Positions 36,821-48,497 of a DNA stretch of 64,000 nt are shown here, piece by piece. The DNA is from Zingiber officinale (lineage: Eukaryota; Streptophyta; Magnoliopsida; Zingiberales; Zingiberaceae). Under the pieces are notes generated by a model. The model did not search any database. It was not told the DNA's origin and worked only from the letters and a program-made list of their open reading frames with translations. Position 1 is the stretch's first letter, and every line of letters begins with the position of its first letter. Location: positions 1 through 64,000 of the forward strand of contig NW_024589867.1 of assembly GCF_018446385.1 (NCBI RefSeq). The letters are read 5' to 3'. The position numbers were made by a program, and so were the translations under genes.

Positions 36821-37603
36821 TGATCCTGTCCGAACGCTGAATCAACGGACGCTGGGCACGTGGCGCTCTCCGGGTTGCTGATGTAGATCTCCGGCTAGTC
36901 TCACGAAACTCCGGCGAACCTGCACAGAAGTCGGGCCGGGAAGGGGTTCCCGGCGGTGACCCTCCGACGCTCAAGTCAGGTAAGCAAGTGGTGGAAAAAG
37001 TAGCTCCAAAGCTTGTATCTCGCGTACCTCCGGCGAAGTCTGCGGCTCTTTATATAGAGCGGTGAAAGAGCTTCTACACGCCCACCGAGGCGCGTACGTG
37101 TCCGCAGCCCATACCTCGGTATGGGTTTGTCAGAAAGCTTACCTGACGCCATACTTCAACAGCCCCATCGCGCCTTCGATGGGACAACAGGACACCCCGT
37201 TGTCAGACTAGGAGTATGGCCTAGCCATACGACTTGACGGCTGTCAGCAGGTGTTCCTGTCCCTATTTACCCACCGCCGGCCAGGACGTCCGTCCGACCT
37301 GCTAGACGAAGAGCGCCGTCCGGACGACCATAATTCCCTGCGCCGGCCGGGCGGCGCACCCATTACATCCTGCCTTCTCTTAGGCCTTCCGCTCGGTCAT
37401 TATTTACTGTTTCATTGAGCGTCGGAACCCCGATCCCTGTCAGGGTGCCTTTTACTGTCAGATGTTTACTGGCAGACTGATCGGCCTGTCCTTTTTTCAT
37501 GAGTCCGGTTGGCTCACCCTCCTTCGACGGACCACCTGGCCTTTTGACCTCCACGTGGCGTTGACCCCTCGTTAGGGGGTCCCGGGCTCTTACCACCGGA
37601 TCA
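36821..37603 (+). repeat. 3' LTR of the non-autonomous element
   Basis: Ends TGATCC and GGATCA, followed by the GGAGC duplication. It retains the 41-bp segment at about 37207-37247 that the 5' copy lacks. Confidence 0.9.
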
Positions 37604-37994
37604 GGAGCCAATGCTCCGTCGCCGTTGGTGATTGGCAATTGATGGTGATCAACAGTGCCATACCTGAGATTTTGATGGTCTAAGTTGAACTTCAATAAAA
37701 AGGGTCCTCTTACATCGTCTTACTACTATATTAACTTAAAAAATCATCTACATTTCAAAATATGATCCTCCTTATCAAAATTTTTTAATGAGGCTACAAG
37801 ATGTACAATAAAATAAAGAGTTGGATAGCATGAATATTTCAAATAATAATAAAAAAATAGATATTATTGATAATCATTTAATACAATATGTCTTGCTTCC
37901 GTTTTAGCTATAAAAGTACAATATATATTGCTGTCATGTTTTAGTGAGGCTACAACATGTAAAGTAAAATATGAAGTTAAATAATACTTAATAT

Positions 37995-40260
37995 TACAAA
38001 ATATAATTAAATAAAAAGATAAATATTACCAATAATCATTTTGAATACAACACATCTTGTTGTTTTAGTTGCAAAAATATCAATTAAGTTTGTACAATCA
38101 AGATGTTCAACTATTTTCTTTTCAATAGACAACATCACTAATCCATTTAATCTGGTTGATTGAAGATATGTTTTAATCAACTTCGACTTAGAAAAACTCC
38201 TTTCTATAGATGTCACTGTAACTGGTATGGTCAATAAAATTCTATATGCAACATGAGTATTTTGGATATCAATCATCCATATTTTTCAGATAATTCAAAA
38301 CATCTATTATTATGTTTATTTCCATGCTGGTAAAGACTATTTCAAAATTGATAACTCCATATACAGATCATCTCCATCAACATCTGACTTACCATTATAT
38401 CTCAATGTTTCTTCAAGATTTTTATAAAATTTCATTAGGCTATCATCATTAGCAAACTTTTCTTTCTCTAGATTGAACAAAAATCTAAATGTTTCTTCAT
38501 GCTTATAAAATTGTTCAAATCGGATTTTTAGTGAAGAAATAGCTTGATCTATTAAGAAGATTAAATAATTAACTCTAAAAGATTATTCAGCTATTGTATC
38601 ACATCTTCACTATTACTTTAATCAAATTATTTCTTTTTTCGGATAATGCATTTTTCTTTAAACGTAGTTTTAATCTCCATTTCTTCTGCCATTTGCTTTG
38701 CTTCTAGCATGACCTTATCAAATCTAAACTAACAACTTGTGTCAAATTACCATGTCAAGCAAGAATTCAAAATTTTCAAGTTCATATGTTGCCAATGATT
38801 CATCTTCACTCTTTATTTTGGATCTTTACTCGTTTGTACTAAATCAAATAAAGCATCTCTAATTTTTTATGTTTGTTCTTTTATAACTCTCACGCTTTCA
38901 ACATGAATTTCCCAATGAGTTTGTGATAATGGGTTAACTATTAGGCCTTCTACATGATCTTTAAAAACTTTCCAATGCTTGGTAGAAGATAAAAACAATG
39001 TATAAATACGTTGTATCACTCCAAACATAGACATAGCTTTAGAACAACAATTAACCATATCATATAATGCCAAATTCAGACTATGACACTCACAAAGTGT
39101 ATAAAAGGCTCTATGATTTATTTTAAGTAATCTTTTTTGCACTCCATTATACTTTCCTTTCATATTGGATCCATTCTAATACCCCTATCCTCTTATATCA
39201 TCAATATTTAGCTCGAGACCATTCAACACATTTTTTAGTTCAGTAAGCAGTCCGAATCTAAAAGTGGAATCCACTTTTAAAAAAACTACCTAGTATTCTT
39301 TAACCATAACAGAGTTTGTTGAATTATCCACACAACGTATTATAAGAAACATTTGTTCCTCATGCCTTATGTTTGGAGTGTAATCTAGTATAACTGAATA
39401 ATATTGCTTCTTTATTTTTTTTTTCTAAAAATTGTAGTTTTTACTTTATTTTCCAATATCTGAATCAATTTATTTTGAATTTTTGGATCAAGATATGTAT
39501 AATGTGTCTCATGTGCTTGAAAACATCGTATGTGCTCTTGCATTATTGGATTGAACTCAGCAATCATTTGTAAAAAATTACTATTATTCTCAACATAAAG
39601 TTTTTCACAATTTCCTCGATATGCTAGATTAATTTTTGCAAGTCTATAGGCAACAACAATTAACTTCTTTAATATTAATCTCCAATGCTCTTTTTCTTTA
39701 TTATTTTCTATCTGAATGATTTCATCAATTGTTTATTTTTTCAACCTTTTTTCCAATTCATTCCATGTTGTCATACAACCACTATGTTCCTTATTTCCTT
39801 CATGCACTGTAATACATCAAGTTAAATTATATCAATCCTTGTAACTTCAGTATCTAATTGACTAATTGTATTCATGCTGTTGTGATTTATGAACAACTAA
39901 CAACAAAAGTAAAATATTCTATCCAAGGAAGAAGAATAAACTAGCCATTTTCTATTCTTTTTTCTCTCCATTTGCAGTATCCGTTCATAATGCAATACAT
40001 CAAAATGTCTACCAGCTTTATCTTTAGGAAACAAGATGCCATCAATTCTAGTTGGACCCTTTTCTACTAAAAAAATCTCTTAAATTTTGTTCATTTTCCC
40101 CCCATTTTCTAAAATCATCAATATTCAAATGTGAAGGAATCTCTTGGTTTGTAGTTTCAGGCTGAACATCAAAAATATTATCATTATCTTCTTCATCCAA
40201 GTCATTCACAATTTCTTGTTCAACTTCCATCGTATTTTTAATCTTCTTTTCCATAACCAT
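37995..40260 (-). pseudogene. hAT transposase remnant, zinc finger MYM-type-1-like (TTF, DUF4371, hATC)
   Basis: Minus-strand pieces follow the domain order of plant MYM1-like hAT transposases. An acidic N-terminus ends in IPSHLNIDDFRKWGENEQN (about 40260-40048). A TTF-type region follows with GPTRIDGILFPKDKAGRHFD and RKWLVYSS (about 40060-39925). Then come MIAEFNPIMQEHIR (about 39550), the core MKGKYNGVQKRLLKINHR and CECHSLNLALYDMVN (39163-38867), and the hAT dimerisation region ERSFSKSKLIKTYLQSTRLN (38276-38007). The frame is broken many times, so it cannot make a transposase. The 3' end of the element was split by the LTR element: 32010-32305 and 37609-37990 appear to be its separated left flank. 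Terminal inverted repeats were not found. Confidence 0.85.
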
Positions 40261-40690
40261 TTTGTTATTGATATTAAGGTATTTATTAAGAAAAATGATA
40301 TGCTCAAGGAAAGAATCTCAAGGAAATACTCAAGGATAGACACATAAAATGATGGGATCCACAAAAAGTGAAATGGTGGGGGTATGAATTTATGTGTCTA
40401 TTCTTGAGTATTTCCTTGAAATTTTTTCTTGTGCATATCATTGCGCATTTATTCATATCTCCAAATAAGTGTCTCTTCTCTTTGTTTCCTTTTTCTTTTT
40501 TGAGATCTAGATAAATATTTTAGAGACATGATTATATATTACACCTAGTTTTAGGCTGAACATCAAAAATATTATCATTATCTTCTTCATCTATTAATAT
40601 CTCCAAATAAGTGTCTCTTCTCTTTGTTTCTTTTTTCTTTTTTGAGATCCAGATAAATATTTTAGAGACATGATTATATATTACACCTAA
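40157..40690. repeat. Two-block duplication around the 5' end of the hAT transposase
   Basis: Block A (GGCTGAACATCAAAAATATT..., 40157-40197) recurs at 40551-40592. Block B (ATCTCCAAATAAGTGTCTCT..., 40455-40550) recurs at 40596-40690. In the second copy A joins B directly. In the first they are separated by about 255 bases holding the transposase N-terminus and a MITE. Confidence 0.85.
40294..40442. mobile_element. Short palindromic MITE, 149 bp
   Basis: The left arm AATGATATGC...CTCAAGGAAATACTCAAG is mirrored by CTTGAGTATTTCCTTGA...GCATATCATT, arms of about 55 bases each around GGGATCCACAAAAAGTG. A target duplication is not clear, so the superfamily is open. It lies just upstream of the hAT transposase start. 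Confidence 0.75.
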
Positions 40691-42005
40691 AAAATATAAA
40701 AAAATAATGTGTAAGAACTAAGAAATAAATAAATAAATAATGGAAAAGAGAAAAAGTTTAAAGGATAAAAAGTAAAAGAAAAGAGAGCTAAAGAAAGACA
40801 AGAAAGAAAAAAACACATTCAAGGTAGAAAATGAAGGAATTTTATTTGAGGGCTTTTGTCGTCATGTGCAATTTGGGAAGAACTATGTGTCCTCGACTGC
40901 GCCAGATTGGTCCACTTCACCTCCCCTGTAGCTTCTAGACAATATAAGTACTGTAAGCAGCATTTGTAAAATAAATGCATTCGAATTTGGGTTACTGTGA
41001 GAATGATTTCATAGTAAATTCATTTGATAAATTTGCAAAAAAAAAGTTGTTAAATGTAGAGAGTGAAAAATAAAAATGAACGTCATCATATTATTCCTTA
41101 TTTTCAACAATTCAAAGAGGTGAATTGCCAATGCTTACAATTATATCGTAATGGTAGCTACTGTTCAATTGCTAAATTTTGGGAAATTGTACAATTTAAT
41201 ATGATAGGGATATCAAGAAACATTTTTGCAAAAAACTTAACCAAATTTCTTAGGATTTAGCAAATAACATGTTATGGAATTATAATGTAGATATTCTGCC
41301 CTCAAGAAACATAAACTTTTCTCCTTTTTTGTTTCTTAGATTTCAATGCACCATTAAGTGTTAAGCATTTGAGGAATTTAGTACGTTAGGTATCAGGAAG
41401 ATGTACATTGTATACACAGTTAAAAAAAAGAGGCAGATCTAGCATTAGGGCAATCTTAAACTTCAGAAAGTAACATGTTTTTTTTTTCAAGTATAAATGA
41501 GTGAAACACAAATTCTAGCAGTCAAATCAATGAAGTAACAAAGAAACCTACCCGATTATGAGAAAGACGAGGATCTCGAGATAAATCACATAAAGGAGAG
41601 AAGCTTCAGGCAAGGAAAAGGGGATGAACAATCCAATCGATCAAACTTGTGCTAGTGATTTGTCTTATGATATGCTCGGTAAATTTTTCATCCATCCCAC
41701 TACAACATAACAATCCAATCAATCAGACTCGCACTTCTTTCGATTATACTTAAGGGTGAGACTTGTGATATGAGAATAGATGAAGTCACGTGAAAAAGGG
41801 GGAATCCCCCTGTATGGTTCCTTTGAACGATAGGGAAAAGAGAGGGAGGATCTCTCATGCACCGCAAGAAGCCTCTTGATGGGATAGCCCTTCTCACACA
41901 ATCTACTGGATGAACGCATGCCACTGCGTATCCCTTTGCTGGCTCCTTCGTGCTTGATGTGGCGGTTCAAAGAGGGTGCCATGTGGCATCCAAAAGTTAA
42001 TATTG
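40691..42005. other. Unassigned intergenic stretch
   Basis: 40700-41550 is AT-rich with nothing recognised. 41700-41985 is more balanced in composition and open in two minus-strand frames (with GASKGIRSGMRSSSRLCEKG in one), but I recognise no protein. It may be old transposon or organelle-derived sequence, which I cannot settle. Confidence 0.4.
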
Positions 42006-42500
42006 TAAGTATCCTATGGTAGTTTTGGTGTGATCAACAAAGTCAAGTTAGGTTTGTTGGGTTGCAAAGTTACAAACAAAGTCCCACATTGAAAAATACA
42101 TTGGAAAGATCATATATTTAATTATAAGGGAAAGATATCTCCATTGGTATGAGACCTTTTGGGTAGAGCCCAAGAGCAAATCATAAAGACTTAGGTCTAA
42201 AGTGGACAATATCATGTTATTATAGAGATATCTAAATTCCTTTTGATCCTAACAATTGGTACAGAGCCCGGATTATTAGAAGGTCTAACCGCCGACTGTG
42301 CACAAGAATTATGGTCTAATTAAGCCATGTAAGTAAAATATTGACCTTGAACAAGGGAGGAGGGAGCTCTTATGTCCGAATCAGGAGGGCTAGACACCAG
42401 ATAGGAAGTCCTAACTATGACTAGGCAAGGAAGTCCTAGTAGGTCTGGTGGACCGAGGGACAAGAAGACCTGATGGGTCAATAATCAGATGTGAACAAGT
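42006..42500 (+). mobile_element. LTR-retrotransposon debris with primer-binding site
   Basis: GTCCCACATTG at about 42090, GGTATGAGACCTTTTGGG at about 42150 and AACAATTGGTACAGAGCCC at about 42251 reproduce the LTR end and Met-tRNA-type primer-binding site (TGGTATCAGAGC with small changes) seen in many plant copia-like elements. TATGGTAGTTTTGGTGTGAT at 42012 matches the LTR start-like segment at 52602, so at least two LTR families meet here. No coding part follows. Confidence 0.6.
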
Positions 42501-43249
42501 AAATTTTCAAAGGAGCATTTTTCAAGGTAAAAATAAAATATTACTCACTCCCCCAAAACTTTTTCTACTCATAAAGATCTGTTCCTCAAAAGAAAGCTTT
42601 ATTACTTACTTTTTTAATACATTTCTCTCCCTTTGACATATATAAAGTTTCTCAAAAAAAAGCTTTATTACTTACTTTTTAATATATTTATCTCCCTTTG
42701 ACATATATAAAAAATTATTAAGTAGAAAGAAAAGTTGTAAAAAATAATAATTTTAAAAAGTTAACTTTTCAATCCTTTTCTTTTAAGCTCCCTGAAAATA
42801 ACACTTAACTTTTAAAAAATGTGTTTAGCTTAAAAAATCTTAGCTAAATACTTAGCTTTGAACATAATTTCTTTAAAAAATATTTAACTAAATAGTTAGT
42901 TTTAAAAAGAATTTTCTTGTAAAAATAACTTAGTTAAAAACATAGCTAAAGAAATTCGATTAAAATTTTCAGGAAATAATTGATTTTGAAAAAACTTAAC
43001 TTATAAATCTTTTAAAATATCAACCCAAAAAAAAATAATTAATTCTCTATTTTTCTCTCTTAAAAAGTTTAAGTAATTTATAGGGGATAATGAGCTTAAA
43101 TATTTCAATTAATACCTTGATTAATGACTATGACCCTAGAGTCCAAGCATGAAAAATTTAAATTTAAAAGTATGGAAGTAATTATCTATTTTCCTAATTT
43201 TTCATTTCACCCATTTTATATATGTTATCAAACATATTCAGCTTATGAG

Positions 43250-44230
43250 TTTGTGTGAGATGGAGTTAAGTTAATTTTGAAGTTGAATTTTGAAAAACAT
43301 TTAATTTTGAAAAATAAGTTTGAAATTTGAAAAATATTTAAGTTTGAATTATAAAAATATTTAAGTTCAATTTTAAAATATCTAAATTTAAATTTCAAAA
43401 ATATAAAAATTTCAATTTTAAAATATATAAGTTTGAATTTTAAAATATTTAAGTTTGAATTTTAAAAATATTTAAGTTTAAAATTTTAAAAATATTTAAA
43501 TTTTAAATTTTAAAAATATTTAAATTTGAATTTTAAAATATCTAAGTTTTAATTTCAAAAATATATAAGTTTAAATTTTAAAATATTTAAGTTTGAATTC
43601 CAAAAATATTTAAATTTGAATAAAATATTTAACTTTAAATTTTAAAATATTTAAGTTTGAATTCCAAAAATATTTAAGTTTGAATCTCAAAAATGTTTAA
43701 GTTTGAATTTTAAAATATTTAAGTTTGAATTTCAAAAATATATAAGTTTGAATAAAATATATAAGTTTGTATTTTAAAATATTTAAATTTGAATAAAATA
43801 TTTAAGTTTGAATTTTAAAAATATTTAAGTTTGAATTTTAAAAACAATTATATTTGAATTTCAAAAATATTTAAGTTTGAATTTTAAAACATTTAAGATT
43901 AAAATTAAAAAAATTAAAAATTAAAAATTAATTATGATTTAAAACTTAACATTTGAAAATATTTAAGATTAAAATTTAAAAATTAATTATGACTTGAAAA
44001 TTAATTAACTTATGAAAATATTTAAGATTTTGAAATTAAAATTTAAAAAGTAATTATGATTTAAAAATTAACATTTGAAAATATTTAAGATTAAAATTTT
44101 AAAATTAATTATAATTTCAAAATTATCATTTGAAAATATTTAAAATTAAAATTTGAAAATTAAATAACTTTTGAAAATATTTAATATTTTGAAATTAAAA
44201 TTTAAAAATTAATTAAGATTCGATTTAAGT
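43250..44230. repeat. AT-rich degenerate tandem array
   Basis: From 43260 to 43890 variants of AAATATTTAAGTTTGAATTTT repeat with a unit of about 18-22 bases. From 43900 to 44220 a longer unit of roughly 75 bases (AATTAATTATGATTTAAAA...ACATTTGAAAATATTTAAGA) repeats about four times. GC content is very low. No gene. Confidence 0.85.
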
Positions 44231-44845
44231 TTGGTTAAATTTTATTAAGTTTAGTTTAATTTGAATTATATTTCGTTGATTAAGTGAGGTTAATGTTTTA
44301 ATTAACTAATTTTAAACCTAAATCCATCTCACACCTCTTCTAGATTGTCAATCAGGGAATCTTATCTATTTTGTGATATGGTTAATTTTATCTTCATTTT
44401 AAATTCAAATCTAATGATTGATTTACAAATAAGTTAGACAAAGGTTTAGCAGTTAGTCAATTAAATATTTATTTTAATAATTGATTTCCAGACTGTGTCG
44501 AGGTACTAAGCCTTCTTGGATATTGGAATAACAACCACTTCTAGACAAAGAGTTTTAAAGAAACTAAATGTTTATTTTTCTTTCTGAAAATCCTTGGTCT
44601 AACTAAACAAGTGTCGATCAAGTATAAGTCCTTATCTATTCTAATCTAAGCATGTATAAGGAAAAAGCAGTAAATCAACATCAATCAGGTTTATTTATAA
44701 AGATGATTTTTCTATTGGCTCCCTCTGGATCATATCCTTGATAAGGTCTATCGAGGTAGTAGATTTGATCTTTGGGGATCCAATATTGATCAAGTCCAAC
44801 TTGATTAGTCATGTTAGACTTAGGGACCCATGCTTGGAATAGGAT

Positions 44846-47266
44846 TATAACGATCCCACCCTCCACTCTACTAGTCTGTGAGGGTGGGACGTTACTGTAC
44901 TATTAACTTTACTTAACTAGTGTTGCTCACATGTAAATAGCAATACTTAAAACTCTCAAAAACTCAAAGGATACAATAAGTAACAGCTGGAAATATAAAT
45001 AACTCATCTAATACATTCTACTCAATTATTTGTTCTCAACTAAAACTATATATATTAATCTGAACATGCATGCAACAATAATACAATTCAGATAGCGGAA
45101 CTAATGTGCATAGCAAATAAAAGGAAGAATTCTAAAACTTAAAATATTCAATGAACAAATCCAGCAACATGAAAGAATAATCCCAACAGTCTAAATACAA
45201 AATCTTAATGAATTCTTAAGCAAAATCCCAAAGCTTCCATAGTCCAGGCACCACACATCCATCCACACCTCCTTGTCGCCTTCCTTCACTATAGCTTTCC
45301 TTTTCCTTTATCTGCAGTAAGAGGAAAATGCAACTATAAGCAGAATTCTTAGTAAGCGCTATCTAACTCACAAAACTCGAATATGCATGTGAACAAAAAG
45401 GAATTTAAAAACTGAATGCTTTAAAAGGAATACTACTCATGCTCATCTAATAGCAAGGAAATTAAAATAGACTGAAATGCTAAACATATAAAGCTGCTCA
45501 TGCTCATTTAATAGAAATAAGAAAATCTAAACATGTAAGAATAAAAGAGCTAAACTTGCTGATTTTTAAACTTATGGGAAGCTTATTCTATTTGTTCAAA
45601 ACTTATACTTTTATACTTCAAAATAATAATCTCTTGGGCCCAGGCTTAGTACCATTTGCGCGCTCCCTAATAGAAACTGAGGTAGCGAGCCACCAGTCCT
45701 ACAAAGGTAAAGACCTTGGTCTTACCAGGGCTGAGACCTCGGAACCGGTCACCTGGATTTGTTTAACGACAACCTCGGAAGTCGGGTACTAGACTTCTCA
45801 AATAAAATACTTGTTACTTGTTAATACTTATAATAAAAGATTGCCTCATACAAAACTGCAATGCTTAAACAAATCTAAACTGCAGTGCTGAAATAAATCT
45901 AAAACTGCAGTGCTTAAACGAATTTAAAACATGCAGTGCTTAAACAAATTTTAAAACTAAAATGCTTGAATAAAATCTTAGACTGCAGTGCTCGGTTAAA
46001 AGATCTAAAACTGCAGCGCTTGAACAAAAATCTAACTGAAATGCTTAAATGAATCAGTAAAGAATCTACACTGCACATTAAAAACAAAATGACCAAAAGT
46101 CTAACAACATGGTTAACACACAAGTCATTCCTACTCAAGAGTTCCACGGAAAAAAAAAAAATCAAAGCTGCACATCTAATTATGCTACCAATGATCTAAT
46201 TACTGGATCTTTCCACAACTGAACTTATTCATACCCATTGCAACACAACCCGAAAACATAACCATCCTCCTGTTCAGTACCACGGTAAGGAAAACAAAAG
46301 GGACCGAATTGCTACACATAGACATTCTTTGCAGTGACCACAAAACCGAAACCTACATGCTCAAACAACTAAACCCTTTCATATTCATGGCCTAGTAGCA
46401 ACAAAATCTGAAACCTGTAAAACTCCATATTTAACTGATCATGCTCATTAAAATCTCAACAGAAAAATCTACATAAAAATCTGAATTTCTAATTACAAGG
46501 GAAAAATAAATCTTGGATCTACTCTAAATTCCCTAGCAACCACAATCCTTTACAGCAGATGCCGAAAGCCAAAGAAAACTAAATCCCTAGCAATCCACAA
46601 TTCTTTACAGCATATTCCGAAAACTAAAAGAAACACTAAATCGAAGCTCGAAACTACCCTTGCCGCAGGTGAGTAGCACTTACCTTGGTTCTTGGACTCA
46701 CAACCGAGAAGAGAAGCTTCTAGGGTTTTTCGGAGAACTTGAAAATCCAACCTTTCCTTCGTGCCTATAGATTCCCTCGACGAGAAGGTCCCTAGTCCGT
46801 GAAGAGCTCACGGGATTAGCCCTTCGCCGGCCGCCGGAGACGAAGCCCTAGCTTCGACTTCGTCTTCCGCCCTAATAGCATCGTCGCACGCGAGAGAGGA
46901 GAGGAAATTAGGTCTCGGAAAAATAATCCCTAAGTTCTCTCTTTATCTCCCTTTATAACTCGAGTACTTTGTTATCTACTATTGCTTAAATTAATTTCGC
47001 TATCTATTTTATCAGCATGGCCCTGCTGGGTTCCTGGTCATCCGAAACAACTTAAGACTTTGCTTAACTAGAGGTCTCTGGTTCGATCCTTGGCCCGTCC
47101 TCTTTTTGCCTTAAATTCGTTTCTTTTGGTAAAATTACCAAACGAACTCCAAAAATTACATAAAAATATTCTAAAAATTTCTAAAAATCTTTAGAATATT
47201 TCTAAAGTATTTTAAAATATTTTTAAGTACTATTAGGACTCGTACTAAGGAAATTTGGGTTGTTAC
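44846..47266. mobile_element. Solo LTR, 2.4 kb, with perfect AGGAT target duplication
   Basis: AGGAT occurs at 44841-44845 and 47267-47271. It begins TATAACGATCCCACC and ends GGGTTGTTACA, related to TGTAACGACCCACC...GGGCATTACA of the solo LTR at 48498-50774. Both share TTTATCTGCAGTA, the block near GGGCCCAGG or GGGCCCGG, and CAGCA(C/T)GGCCCTGCT. Hence two members of one family. It contains a tandem array at 45850-46060. Confidence 0.85.
45850..46060. repeat. Short tandem array inside the solo LTR, unit about 27 bp
   Basis: About eight diverged copies of AAACTGCAGTGCTTAAACAAATCT. The related LTR at 48498-50774 does not show this array, so it expanded after the copies separated. Confidence 0.7.
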
Positions 47267-48497
47267 AAGGATCTTAGTTGATCAATTCACTAAAGACAAG
47301 ATTTGAATCGATTTCTAGCCTTGTACCCAAGTCCGGTTCGGTTGTATATGACCCTTTATTTTTCAAGAATCAGATCAACGTTCTTGGAACCCAAGGTGAA
47401 CCGTTTCAACGTGTCCTTAAGTCCTTGAATTGAGTTTTCAGATTGAAATTTTCTTCCTCAAGTTGTTGAACTTGGGTTGAATTTCCACTTTGAATTGGCT
47501 CAGTCAAAGGACTTGGGTTAGTCTCCCCCTTAAAAGGTTCAATCTCCTTTAGGAGTGGCTTGACCCGGATATTGGACTTAGCTAATTTTCTTGATAAAGT
47601 AAGAAATTAAATTATGAGATCCGATTAAGGAAATACTTACAGTGGATTTAGAACCTTCTGAACCGGACACAGATCTCTGGCTTCGCTCGGACTCAGCTTC
47701 TGATTTTGTCTCGAACTCGGATTCAGTCTTGGCAACATGGACTTATACGGGTAGAGCAAGGAAGTTTGCTTGAGTTTGTTCTTCTTTGTCCGACTCTTCT
47801 GATGACTCGGACCACGTTGCCTTCAACACCTTCCTTCTTCCTCGCTTCTGGTTCGGACATTATGGCTTGTAGTGTCCCTTATGGTTCCAACCATAGCAGT
47901 TAACTTTAGACTTGACCTTCGTGTTCGATTGAGCCACCTTCTTCTTCTTAAGTACTTTCCGAGCTAATTTGACTAGTTCGTTGGTGATTTCGTCTTCGTC
48001 TTCAGAATCTAATTCATTTTCGAATTTGGGTCCGATTGGGTACTTAAGCTTGGATTTACTGTTTATAAGTTTCCTTGCAAGCAACGTAATACCTTTTTCG
48101 ACCCGAGTAGTATTAGTTTGTGTTGGTGCAGTTTGCACTAATGGTCTAACTCAGGTTTTGATAAATGACAAGTGAGTTAAGTTAGGTATGTTTGTGATTT
48201 GATTACTTTACCAAGTGTGCAGGAATGGATGGTCTAAAGGACCTGATAGTCGGCAGAAGTCCAGTTGGGTTTGCGGACCGGACAGCTGGCATGAAGACCT
48301 GGTGGGTCAAGAGACTAGTTAACTGACTACAAGTTGGTAAGAAAAGGTAAATCATTGGAGGAGAGTGACTCGGTGAGGACGCGTCCCAGTTGAGGGACAG
48401 TAGGTGTCGGCCCAATTTAAGTTCATTTCGGATCCCTAAACTAGGACCTAGACTAGATCATGGTCTCAGGGGAGGCAAGGTCTAAGTACTACTCATA

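Larger units (their letters stand above)
32306..37603 (+). mobile_element. Young non-autonomous LTR retroelement, 5.3 kb, with 5-bp target duplication
   Basis: LTRs at 32306-33047 (742 bp) and 36821-37603 (783 bp) begin TGATCC and end GGATCA. GGAGC is duplicated at 32301-32305 and 37604-37608. Apart from one 41-bp stretch the LTRs differ by only about 2% by eye, implying roughly a million years or less at usual plant rates. The interior has no reverse transcriptase or integrase. It carries open blocks at 33754-34434, 34467-35213 and 35249-35896. The first resembles the 'putative gypsy type transposon' family (Transposase_28, Pfam PF04195); the last is a long coiled coil. It looks structurally whole and must borrow enzymes from a relative. 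It sits inside the older hAT remnant. Confidence 0.85.

Noticed and set aside
47860-48138. Plus- and minus-strand small frames considered as a host zinc-knuckle gene
   Set aside because: The knuckle lies in order with copia gag on the far side of the inserted solo LTRs, so it is retroelement debris.
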